A stretch of 41,671 nucleotides of DNA from a virus. How positions within the stretch are numbered: position 1 is the first letter of the stretch; each line of letters starts with the position of its first letter. The notes beneath the pieces are model-generated. The model made no database searches, was not told the DNA's origin, and saw nothing but the letters and a program-made list of their open reading frames with translations. Shown piece by piece: positions 8,739 to 15,748 of the stretch. Location: positions 1 to 41,671 of the IMG/VR virus record IMGVR_UViG_3300007542_000055. One strand, given 5' to 3'. The position numbers and the translations under genes are program-made.

Positions 8739-8861
8739 ATGGCAAAACCCAGATCCACGGCAATCCAAATTGAGTCTAAACCCAAGAAGACACGTCAAGG
8801 GCGCTCTAAAAGGACTAAGCTAAAGCCTGGGCAAAAACGTTATCGTGGACAAGGTATGTAA
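8739..8861 (+). CDS. Very small Lys/Arg-rich protein, 40 aa
   Basis: ATG 8739 to TAA 8859-8861. About 14 of 40 residues are Lys or Arg (KPKKTRQGRSKRTK), and the end is KRYRGQGM. Short proteins of this look (basic, ending near YRGQG) recur in cyanophage genomes in my memory. Possible roles are nucleic-acid binding or virion DNA condensation; this is inference. Confidence 0.65.
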   Translation: MAKPRSTAIQIESKPKKTRQGRSKRTKLKPGQKRYRGQGM

Positions 8862-8898
8862 AAAGTATGTATGATTGAGAGTAATAATAGATACTCTC

Positions 8899-9564
8899 AT
8901 GTCGGATCTTTCGCGTGCTGTTAATCTGATTCGTAAATACGAAGGGTTTAACGAAAAAGCATATCCAGATCCGTACTCAGGTGGAGAACCATACACCATC
9001 GGGTTTGGGACTCAGTTCTATCCCGATGGTTCTCCCGTCAAGCAAGGTCAGTGCTGCAGCCAAGAGAAGGCACTGGAGTATTTATTTCACGAAGTCAACG
9101 TTATTGAGTCCCAGCTTCTGCGTTTAAACTTAGGACTTGATGACTGTATGCGCCAAGCTCTTGTTTCTTTTATCCATTCAATTGGATGGGAACCTTTCCT
9201 TTACAGCCGTATGATTGACTGTCTTGAAACTGAAGACCTGTCAGGAGCAACAGAAGAAATTGGCCGTTGGATTTTTGATCAAGACCATAAAGTCATTGGT
9301 AGCCTGCTTGATCGTCGTCGAGAAGAGGTGAATCTATTCCTGCAGGAGGTTGACGCAAACCCCTGGTCCTCTACAGAAGTCCTCTTGACGGCATTCAGGA
9401 ATTACAGCGCTGCTTCTCATGAAGTCCGGGCAATCCGAAAACTGGAAGAACAGATCAATCCTTATATTCTGTCAGAGTTTGCTAACGACTTTAAGATTGA
9501 CGAAAATCCCTGGGTTGATTTTAGAGATGAGAGTCTAGATTCTTTGTTCAAAGTGTACGATTAG
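8899..9564 (+). CDS. GH24 (T4-type) lysozyme / endolysin
   Basis: I prefer the ATG at 8899 to an upstream TTG at 8875. The N-terminal half has the lysozyme signature: IRKYEGF with the catalytic Glu (about residue 15), YPDPYSGG with Asp, then YTIGFGT with Thr, followed by the Gln/Ala-rich helices of the GH24 fold (QALVSFIHSIGWEPF, RRREEVNLF). The enzyme would hydrolyse peptidoglycan. The last 70 residues (after NPWSS) form an extra acidic tail that I do not recognise. It lies next to virion genes, not next to the M15 endolysin at 18088, so one of the two may be virion-borne. Confidence 0.8.
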   Translation: MSDLSRAVNLIRKYEGFNEKAYPDPYSGGEPYTIGFGTQFYPDGSPVKQGQCCSQEKALEYLFHEVNVIESQLLRLNLGLDDCMRQALVSFIHSIGWEPFLYSRMIDCLETEDLSGATEEIGRWIFDQDHKVIGSLLDRRREEVNLFLQEVDANPWSSTEVLLTAFRNYSAASHEVRAIRKLEEQINPYILSEFANDFKIDENPWVDFRDESLDSLFKVYD

Positions 9565-9582
9565 AATAGTTGTAGTAAAAGC

Positions 9583-9885
9583 ATGCAGAGCGGAATGGAG
9601 CGATCAAGTGAGCCTAGAGAGTTTGAGCTTCCTCTGGAGTTGCAGTTTGCCATGCGCAAAGCTGAGCTACAAGCCTCTGAAATGACTTGGGACCAGCTTT
9701 ACTCTGCTCTTCTGAACCTATATCACCAAAGGATGATGGAGTGGCACGCCATCAAGGATATCATGGCATCAGAAAATATTGAGATCGATTGGGATCATCC
9801 AACCGATCTCGAATTAGCAGAGCTTGCCGCCGCTTTCGCATACGACGACGAGGACGATGATGAAGATGATCTTCAGACCGTCTGA
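9583..9885 (+). CDS. nblA: NblA-like phycobilisome degradation protein
   Basis: Residues 14-62 match the NblA pattern as I know it: ELPLELQFAMRK (NblA: EL-x-LEQQF-x-x-R), then E-x-Q-x-x-x-MTWDQLYSALLNLY (MS-x-EQ...L-x-LY) and HQRMMEWHAIKDI (x-QM-x-x-x-E). NblA is a roughly 60-residue helical adaptor that delivers phycobiliproteins to Clp protease during starvation. Phage homologues dismantle host antennae during infection. This protein is longer, with an acidic tail (DDEDDDEDD) after residue 68. A second ATG at 9595 is possible. No strong ribosome-binding site is visible. The sequence is diverged, so a structural or binding test would be needed to be sure. Confidence 0.6.
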   Translation: MQSGMERSSEPREFELPLELQFAMRKAELQASEMTWDQLYSALLNLYHQRMMEWHAIKDIMASENIEIDWDHPTDLELAELAAAFAYDDEDDDEDDLQTV

Positions 9886-10142
9886 GACTCGTCAAGTTGA
9901 ATAAGACGATCGAGGTAGAACTGTGCCTTCTTCAGTGATTCTGTCCCGCCTTTATGCCTCTCACGCCACAAATACTTCAGGATATTCCCTTTTAGGAATC
10001 CGCGATACTCTTCGTTGGTTAGGGCTGACTCGATGGCTTCGATGCATTCGATTCCGCCGTCATTGTAATGAGAAGGGTGGTTGACCGCATCCTCTTGGAT
10101 CACAGGAGGTTCTTCTTTAGTGGCCCAGGGAACAGGGCACAC
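9873..10142 (-). CDS. DUF3310-like small phage protein (start uncertain)
   Basis: The C-terminal part contains NHPSHYNDGGIECIEAIES, then FLKGNILKYLWRERHKGG and a final helix KKAQFYLDRLIQ, the signature of the DUF3310 (SaV-like) family found in many phages. Function is not settled. The open frame reaches back to ATG 10364, but its first 60 or so codons are Gly/Ser-rich and overlap the gene at 10169-10516. I therefore place the start at GTG 10142 (VCPVPW). It overlaps the 3' end of the NblA-like gene by 13 bases, convergently. Confidence 0.65.
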   Translation of the reverse strand: MCPVPWATKEEPPVIQEDAVNHPSHYNDGGIECIEAIESALTNEEYRGFLKGNILKYLWRERHKGGTESLKKAQFYLDRLIQLDESQTV

Positions 10143-10168
10143 ACCGCCTGGGCAGTCACTTACTTCCT

Positions 10169-10516
10169 CTACCGGCGCAAACCACGACGTTTGAGAGACT
10201 CCTCCATCATCTCCTCGTCCGGTCCCTCCAATTCCAAGACCAGTGCTTTGGGCTTCGGTGATGCTCCCATTGCCAGCCCCTCCTCCATCGAGGGAATGTA
10301 ACCCGTCATTCCAGGACGTGCTCCCTCGAGATTCAACGGATTCCTTTCGAGCCCCTGTTCGCATGCCACTAACCCGCGATTGTACATATCATATAGTGGC
10401 ACATCATTCTCTTCATTTGCAATAGGTGCGCCAAATGTTTCTTCGTCAAGACACCGACACTTGACTTCGTCTTGGACAAAAGAATCTAAAAAACCGGCGG
10501 CGGAGTTGTGATACAT
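10169..10516 (-). CDS. Hypothetical acidic protein, 115 aa
   Basis: ATG 10516 opens a frame with balanced composition and an acidic C-terminal helix (ALVLELEGPDEEMMEESLKRR). A Cys pair (CRC, about residues 20-22) is visible. It precedes the DUF3310-like gene and ends a few bases upstream of it. Divergently, the plus-strand gene at 10555 begins only 38 bases away, so the two share a promoter region. Family not recognised. Confidence 0.6.
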   Translation of the reverse strand: MYHNSAAGFLDSFVQDEVKCRCLDEETFGAPIANEENDVPLYDMYNRGLVACEQGLERNPLNLEGARPGMTGYIPSMEEGLAMGASPKPKALVLELEGPDEEMMEESLKRRGLRR

Positions 10517-10554
10517 GATATCCGAGATTGATTTGCTCCTTTTACAATGATACT

Positions 10555-10929
10555 ATGGCAAGTTTCTTTGATCCTACTTACGATCCACGTCAGGATGCAG
10601 CATCCTCTGGTACGGAAGTAACTGATCTTAACCCTGAACGTATTTACGATACTGATCTTCGTCGTGTAGATGAAGAAGACCGTCGATCTGTTGAGTCTGT
10701 TAATGACAAACAAGGCAGAGTCTCAAGATTCATGAAGGCTGCCAAAAGTGCTGGTGCTTACAAACAAAGAGCCGGTATTGCAGAACCGACGATCCGAGGA
10801 CGTACTCCCAGGAATCCGGCTTTTATTGATGGCACTGAGCTACCGAGCATGGGTGACCGGATTGGCCGAGGTGGAGGCACAAATTATGCAGACAAACCTC
10901 AGCCAAGATCCGGTAGGCCTTTCAATTAA
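10555..10929 (+). CDS. Hypothetical Arg/Asp-rich protein, 124 aa
   Basis: I choose ATG 10555 (MASFFDPTYDPRQD) over a TTG at 10528. The protein is rich in Asp, Arg and Gly with little predicted order; the middle has a short basic helix (RVSRFMKAAKSAGAYKQR) and the end is Gly/Pro rich. It is a lone plus-strand gene whose stop overlaps the stop of dcd by four bases, convergently. Function unknown; a small virion or scaffolding component is possible. Confidence 0.65.
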   Translation: MASFFDPTYDPRQDAASSGTEVTDLNPERIYDTDLRRVDEEDRRSVESVNDKQGRVSRFMKAAKSAGAYKQRAGIAEPTIRGRTPRNPAFIDGTELPSMGDRIGRGGGTNYADKPQPRSGRPFN

Positions 10930-11513
10930 ACCTGAGAGAATACAACTTCTGCAGGTTGGTCTTGGTACTTACCTTTCCGATCTTGGTAGCTTACAGAGCA
11001 AGGGTTACCACGATAGAAAAGAAGTTGAGTGATCCCTTCATTTGCATAAATGCGATTGAAGAGTCCAGTGCAGTTGCTGATTTCTAACGTTAGATAACCT
11101 TCCCACATTGCCTCGGCAGGTGTAATATTCACGAGGATGCCGGAACGAGCATACGTCGATTTACCGACTGCAACAACAGTTACATCACGAGGAAGCTTCA
11201 GGCGCTCCATTGCGACACCAAGGCAGTAACCATAGGGCGGTAACAAGAAGTACTTACCGCGCTCATCTTCTAAAAGCTCTGCAGGTTTCAAGATACTTGG
11301 GTCAAAGTTCTTTGGATCACAATCACCAGCCTGTACTTTGCCGAAAATCAGACATTGCTCTGGTGACAACCGGATGTCATAACCATAGGAACCAAGTCCA
11401 TAACTTAATAGTTTCCTTCCATTTTCTTTGCTGACCAGACGATCCACAAACGGAGAAATCATCTCCTCTTCTTCCGCAAGTTTTTTGATTTCCCAGTCAG
11501 CAAGTACGCTCAT
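10926..11513 (-). CDS. dcd: dCTP deaminase
   Basis: Residues carry the Dcd/dUTPase fold signatures: YGYDIRLS near residue 45, GKSTYARSGILVNITPAEA with the catalytic region, WEGYLTLEISN, and YANEGITQLLF near the C-terminus. The enzyme converts dCTP to dUTP (some members also hydrolyse it to dUMP), feeding dTTP synthesis. I start at ATG 11513 (MSVLADWEIKK), with AAGG upstream, rather than the in-frame TTG 11525. It is the last gene of a minus-strand operon beginning at 13387. Length (195 aa) is normal. Phages use Dcd to raise dTTP supply for an AT-biased genome. Confidence 0.9.
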   Translation of the reverse strand: MSVLADWEIKKLAEEEEMISPFVDRLVSKENGRKLLSYGLGSYGYDIRLSPEQCLIFGKVQAGDCDPKNFDPSILKPAELLEDERGKYFLLPPYGYCLGVAMERLKLPRDVTVVAVGKSTYARSGILVNITPAEAMWEGYLTLEISNCTGLFNRIYANEGITQLLFYRGNPCSVSYQDRKGKYQDQPAEVVFSQV

Positions 11514-11546
11514 AACCTTGTTCAATCGTTCTTCAGTATACGCAAA

Positions 11547-12134
11547 TTACTTGAGAATGTGCCCCCTTTCTTCGTAGATGTCTATAAATCTTTCGGTTGC
11601 CGACGACGTGTCGTCAACGGGAGGTAGATAGACAATCAAAGAAGTGCACGTCTTATGTTTACCAACACCTTCACTGGTTCTCATTACCAGAGTTGGGGGA
11701 GTTTTTAAAATACACACAGGGAAATTAAAGATTCGTGGGTCATAACGAATCATGTCTGTACAGTTTGTAAAGAACAGGCCTTGCTTCACTTCTCCTGCAA
11801 GCCATTCCTTATATAAACGGTTAAACCACACAGCATGGGAAGACATCAATGTTGGAGATGATGTTCGTGTCATCTTCCAGCGCTGCCTTTTCTTATCCCA
11901 AAAGTAAGCCCCAGAGGGGGGGAAGAGATACACGCTACCGTACCAAGGTTGAACATTCAACCCATCCTTGCTAGGTGTGTAGTATTTCTTTGCTTCTACA
12001 TACGTGTTGGCAAAGTCAGAGCTTGCGACATCCAGATCGATTCCACCCAATAACTCATGGGCAGCCGTTACCAGATCTTGGCAAGTCACATACTCACGAC
12101 CTTCGACGTGACTACTGATATGTTGGAGTCCCAT
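11547..12134 (-). CDS. Phage DNA N6-adenine methyltransferase-like protein with altered motif
   Basis: The 195-residue protein follows the phage Dam-like family plan: DLVTAAHELLGGIDLDVASS (about 20-39), a YYTPSKDGLNVQPWYGSVYL strand (51-70), then the catalytic slot, and later a WF..LY...W helix and FFTNCTDMIRYDPRIFNFP. The catalytic slot reads FPPSG (71-75) where active enzymes have (D/N)PPY, so both the acidic/amide and aromatic residues are missing. It may be an inactive DNA-binding relative, a decoy or an enzyme with another target. It overlaps the upstream gene by TGATG. Confidence 0.6.
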   Translation of the reverse strand: MGLQHISSHVEGREYVTCQDLVTAAHELLGGIDLDVASSDFANTYVEAKKYYTPSKDGLNVQPWYGSVYLFPPSGAYFWDKKRQRWKMTRTSSPTLMSSHAVWFNRLYKEWLAGEVKQGLFFTNCTDMIRYDPRIFNFPVCILKTPPTLVMRTSEGVGKHKTCTSLIVYLPPVDDTSSATERFIDIYEERGHILK

Positions 12135-12520
12135 TACTTTTCTGAAACTTGGTTGTAATCAATTTCAAAATAACGAATACCCTCTGCATCATTGATAACA
12201 TAACCAGCTTTTTCCGCAGGGTCAATATTTTGTGCAGCAGACAGAATCCGACGAAATGTTTCAGCCATATCACCATCGTTTCCACGTTCGCACTCCTCTT
12301 GGGCAGAGTGAATTTCCTTGAGAGTCCAAAAGAACATAGAGCGTTCTTTGTTCTCTGGCTGAAAAACCATGATACCTGGACCCTCAACCTCCCAGAGTTT
12401 AAAGTATTGCTGGCCCATATCACCAAGAATTAACTTGATGGTTGCGTCAAGCATCCGTGTTTTAGTTTCATCTAGCTCTGGGCCAATGACTGAAGCAATT
12501 AATTTTTCACGTCGGTTCAT
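12134..12520 (-). CDS. Hypothetical helical protein, 128 aa
   Basis: Start overlaps the upstream stop (ATGA) and end overlaps the methyltransferase-like start, so it is tightly coupled. It reads as alpha-helical with a central beta segment (YFKLWEVEGPGIMVFQPE). No known motif. Its place between an HTH regulator and nucleotide-metabolism genes suggests an early-to-middle gene. Confidence 0.7.
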   Translation of the reverse strand: MNRREKLIASVIGPELDETKTRMLDATIKLILGDMGQQYFKLWEVEGPGIMVFQPENKERSMFFWTLKEIHSAQEECERGNDGDMAETFRRILSAAQNIDPAEKAGYVINDAEGIRYFEIDYNQVSEK

Positions 12521-12975
12521 TTTTCAATTAATCCCTGGCGAATTAAGGATTCAATAAGCTTGTCAGTTGGCTTATACAAGACAACCATCTTACCTAATAT
12601 GCCACGTTTTTTGACAAGGTTTCCATTTTCATCTTTGACTTTATTTAATTCCCCCGATCGAATTAAATACTCAGCTACACAACGCAACCGTCGTTTCAGA
12701 GGAAGCTCAGCTTGTGGGAACTTGCCGCAGATTGTAGCTGGCAATGAATCCTGGAACGCAAGACGCAAACGATTCGCAAGCGTCATGTGAGAGTTCTCAT
12801 CCTCTTCTTCATATTGCCTTAAGATTTCAAGGTATCTTTGCAGGCACCCATCATCGAAAGAGCCTTCTGGAGGCAAGAACATTTCCACCTGAAGTCTTAT
12901 TGATTCAGGCAGTGTCTCATTGACGTTATCAACAGTAACGTTTGAGATATCGACAGTACTAAATCGGTGCGCCAT
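12517..12975 (-). CDS. Hypothetical protein, 152 aa, possible winged helix at C-terminus
   Basis: N-terminal 50 residues are acidic; about 85-150 contain PLKRRLRCVAEYLIRSGELNK followed by a beta-hairpin-like segment and a last helix, which could be a winged-helix domain, but no family is certain. It overlaps its neighbours on both sides in the minus-strand operon 13387 to 10926. Confidence 0.65.
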   Translation of the reverse strand: MAHRFSTVDISNVTVDNVNETLPESIRLQVEMFLPPEGSFDDGCLQRYLEILRQYEEEDENSHMTLANRLRLAFQDSLPATICGKFPQAELPLKRRLRCVAEYLIRSGELNKVKDENGNLVKKRGILGKMVVLYKPTDKLIESLIRQGLIEK

Positions 12976-13387
12976 CTTCCATTACCTGATCTGCGGTCTT
13001 GGTTTTGTATAGGCGGGGATCGCGGTGGTCAGCAGGGCATATCTCCCTGTTTTTAGCGAAGGAGCGAACCAGCGCATTCCAGGGGATGCGAATAACAGCC
13101 TTTTTATTTGTCATGGGAGAGGCGTTTATGTAATGGATGCCTTCAACCCAGCCCTTGTCTGGTTTGGTTTTTCCAATGGCAATCCAATTCCGCAAAGTCT
13201 GATCTGATACGCTCAAACGGCGAGCACATTCTTCCGTTGAGATATACTCATCAGCAAAAGCCTCTGGATTCAAGACATCGGTTTCTCCGTTTTCGTACCT
13301 GCTGTGCCACATGGAGGCCAAGATATTCCTGATCCCCTTGAGTTCAGCGGCAATATCTTCTAGACCTTTGCGAATTCCGTAAGCCAT
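12959..13387 (-). CDS. HTH regulator with excisionase-like domain, 142 aa
   Basis: After a helical N-terminus (about 1-45), residues 48-70 read YISTEECARRLSVSDQTLRN, a helix-turn-helix of the MerR/excisionase class, followed by a wing with basic residues (MTNKKAVIRIPW) and a C-terminal helix. It heads a minus-strand operon that ends with dcd and so may control it. It faces the plus-strand membrane gene at 13441 across a 53-base gap holding divergent promoters. The domain resembles that of the small HTH protein at 4991-5224. Confidence 0.75.
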   Translation of the reverse strand: MAYGIRKGLEDIAAELKGIRNILASMWHSRYENGETDVLNPEAFADEYISTEECARRLSVSDQTLRNWIAIGKTKPDKGWVEGIHYINASPMTNKKAVIRIPWNALVRSFAKNREICPADHRDPRLYKTKTADQVMEDGAPI

Positions 13388-13440
13388 AGCAACAAACGCA
13401 CTAATAAGATGCTAACGTTTTTAGAGATAGGATTACAACC

Positions 13441-13740
13441 ATGGAAGAACAAATTCCACCGAGCCAACCTCCGGTTCAGCAGATGCCGGAAGGACAGATC
13501 AGCCTGGAGCAACTCGCAGAGATGAAGGCGCGTGCCAGGGATCTTGCCTTTCAGCAGGCTTTTGCTCAACAAGCGGCACAATCACAGCAAGCACCAAAAG
13601 TCGTCTACTTGCGTCGCAACCTTACCGTTGCTGAACTTTTGATTGTTCTCCTGATTTCTTGCGGTATTGTAACAGGAATTCAGTGGTCTTGGAATTTTGT
13701 TTCCAATGCTCTTCCAAAGATTGAGATTAAGGTGCGATAA
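13441..13740 (+). CDS. Single-pass membrane protein, 99 aa
   Basis: Residues 1-55 are Gln/Ala/Pro rich and helical, residues 60-80 form one transmembrane segment (ELLIVLLISCGIVTGIQW), and a short amphipathic end (ALPKIEIKVR) follows. An N-terminal cytoplasmic coiled part plus one membrane span would suit a holin, spanin-like or tail-chaperone protein. It sits just upstream of the fibre genes, not beside an endolysin, so a lysis role is only one option. Confidence 0.65.
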   Translation: MEEQIPPSQPPVQQMPEGQISLEQLAEMKARARDLAFQQAFAQQAAQSQQAPKVVYLRRNLTVAELLIVLLISCGIVTGIQWSWNFVSNALPKIEIKVR

Positions 13741-13751
13741 ATAAGCAGGCG

Positions 13752-13757
13752 TATAAT
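13752..13757 (+). promoter_or_regulatory. Perfect -10 box ahead of the fibre genes
   Basis: TATAAT lies 28 bases upstream of the GTG start of the first fibre. No -35 is seen at 16-18 bases; TTGAGA at 13721 is too far. GATAAATAAG at 13736-13745 resembles a T4-type late element, so a phage-modified polymerase may read this site. Confidence 0.35.
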
Positions 13758-13784
13758 TAAAGAAAGAATTGCGCAATACAATAG

Positions 13785-15713
13785 GTGGCAAACCGTAGAA
13801 TCACGGAATTTCCAGCCATTAATGGGGGCGATATTATCGATCAGGACCTGCTTACGCTGGTCCATGTTTTCGAGGTCGACCCCACTCTGCGCAATAAAAA
13901 AATAACTTTTACAGAGTTCAGGGAATATCTTAATGTTTATTATGCTCCCATAAGTGGAGCAACATTCAGCGGAAACGTTACCATCTCTGGAGACCTGACG
14001 GTTACAGGCTCTAGTACCTTCAATACTCTTACATCATCTGGACTAAGTACGTTTAGTGGTATTGTTGTTCAAAACAATGCGATTGTTAGTGGAACAGTCA
14101 GTGGAACAACAATTACTGGAACCAACGTTCAAGGCACTAACATCAACGCTATAACAACAACTGTTACAACTGCGACAGGCACAAACGCAAACTTTGTTTC
14201 TGGTAACTTCAGTACCCAAGTTTCGGGCGCTACGATTACCGGTGGTCAAGTCAGATCGCCATCTGGCGTTTTTACAAACCTCAGCGGTGCAACAATTACT
14301 GGAACGACTGTTGCGGCAACAACGGGTTCTTTTCAGGTTCTTAGCACGCCACTTCTTGAAGTTAGCGGGAATCTTTCGGTTGCCAGTGGTTTAACAGTCA
14401 CTGGCCTTGCTCAGTTTGGCAACGGTGTTCAGGCCACTGGAACTTTTTCCGGAACAACAATCACAGGAACAACAGGTGCATTTTCAACGGTATCTGGTGT
14501 TTCTGGCGTTTTCACAACGCGTCTTTCTGGTGAAACAATTACAGGTGATACAGCTTTAATTTCAAATACAACAGGTGTTTCCGGAACGTTTACCACCAGG
14601 ATTTCAGGTGCAACCGTTACTGGCAATACTGGAGCTTTTGGTAATGTTAGCGGTATTTCTGGTGTTTTTACACAGCTTTTATCTGGTGCTCTCATCACTG
14701 GTGATACGGCCCAGCTGACAACACTCACTGGTGTCTCCGGAACATTCACCAATGTTTCTGGTACTACCGTTACTGGTGATACAGTTGCTGCGACAATTGT
14801 TTCCGGCGTCTCCGGCGTATTTAACAGCTTTTTATCTGCAACCACAATTACAGGGGCGTCAGGCATCTTCACAAACCTGACGAGCACCTCTGGTACTTTT
14901 GCAACGCAGGTCTCAGGTGCCACGGTTACCGGTAATATCGGACAATTTACGTCGTTGACCGGGGCAACCGGAACATTTACCACACGTGTTTCCGGTCTGC
15001 TTGTTACAGGTGACACCGGAAGTTTCACGAACCTCACTGGCATCGCTGGTGTCTTCACCACCAGTATTTCTGGTGCCACAATTACCGGCAATACAATTCA
15101 AGGAACTTCCGGAGTCTTCACCCATCTTAGTGGCACGACTTTTACTGGGACAACAGTTAATGCATCGACTGGTGTTTTTCAGACACTTGCAGCATTAAAC
15201 CTTGCTTTTACGAACACCGTTGTATCAGGTAATTTTAGCGTCCTTGGCTCCAGTACTTTTACTTCTGGTGTTCAGGTAACAGGCACGCTTAGTGGCACCA
15301 CGATTACCGGAACAACTGTCAGTGCAACGACGGGTTCTTTTGTTTCTTTAACCGGAACAACGACAACCGGTGTAACAGCTACGTTTACTACCGGATCTTT
15401 TACTGAGTTAACAGGGACTACAACAAGTGGTGTAACGGCAACCTTTACGACGGGTAGCTTTACATCATTAACCGGAACCACAACGACGGGTGTCACAGCA
15501 AAGTTTACGAGTGGTTCGTTTACTTCTCTTACTGGCACTACAACAACAGGTGTAACGGCTACGTTTACAACCGGTGCCTTTGTAAATATCACAGGCAGCA
15601 CACTTAATGTGACAACACCATCTGGCCCAACGCCTGCAATTGTATGTTCTGGTGTTGTATCCGGTGGTACTGGTGGATTTATTATCCAAGGGCCGTTAGT
15701 GATCTTGCCTTAA
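13785..15713 (+). CDS. Tail-fibre or collar protein with tandem Thr/Gly/Ser repeats, 642 aa
   Basis: The start is GTG 13785 (MANRRITEFPAINGGD). Residues 1-60 look like a virion-attachment domain. From about 60 to 620 the sequence is a long series of degenerate repeats of the form S-G-A-T-I-T-G-x-T-x-x-F, typical of trimeric beta-helical fibre shafts. Four almost identical 20-residue units lie near the end (see 15333-15572). The end (GGTGGFIIQGPLVILP) is short and has no adhesin domain I recognise. The next gene is a paralogue with the same repeat. Confidence 0.8.
   Translation: MANRRITEFPAINGGDIIDQDLLTLVHVFEVDPTLRNKKITFTEFREYLNVYYAPISGATFSGNVTISGDLTVTGSSTFNTLTSSGLSTFSGIVVQNNAIVSGTVSGTTITGTNVQGTNINAITTTVTTATGTNANFVSGNFSTQVSGATITGGQVRSPSGVFTNLSGATITGTTVAATTGSFQVLSTPLLEVSGNLSVASGLTVTGLAQFGNGVQATGTFSGTTITGTTGAFSTVSGVSGVFTTRLSGETITGDTALISNTTGVSGTFTTRISGATVTGNTGAFGNVSGISGVFTQLLSGALITGDTAQLTTLTGVSGTFTNVSGTTVTGDTVAATIVSGVSGVFNSFLSATTITGASGIFTNLTSTSGTFATQVSGATVTGNIGQFTSLTGATGTFTTRVSGLLVTGDTGSFTNLTGIAGVFTTSISGATITGNTIQGTSGVFTHLSGTTFTGTTVNASTGVFQTLAALNLAFTNTVVSGNFSVLGSSTFTSGVQVTGTLSGTTITGTTVSATTGSFVSLTGTTTTGVTATFTTGSFTELTGTTTSGVTATFTTGSFTSLTGTTTTGVTAKFTSGSFTSLTGTTTTGVTATFTTGAFVNITGSTLNVTTPSGPTPAIVCSGVVSGGTGGFIIQGPLVILP
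15333..15572 (+). repeat. Four tandem 60-bp repeats in the fibre gene
   Basis: Four in-frame units encode GSF(V/T)(S/E)LTGTTTTGVTA and a following T/K-F-T-T/S. Units start at 15333, 15393, 15453 and 15513. Similar units recur in the next fibre gene near 16010-16070. Such tandem DNA can expand or contract by slippage and serve as a recombination site between the fibres. Confidence 0.85.
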
Positions 15714-15748
15714 TTCTTCGGTTAAAATAAACAAAAAGAGACAACAAA

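Noticed and set aside
8875-8898. TTG start for the GH24 lysozyme
   Set aside because: The ATG at 8899 begins directly before the domain and the extra eight residues (MRVIIDTL) look untranslated, although this is not proven.
14429-15601. Long minus-strand ORFs (220, 109 and 70 aa) opposite the fibre gene
   Set aside because: They are Val/Pro/Thr repeats created by reading the fibre repeats backwards; no ribosome-binding site or real composition.
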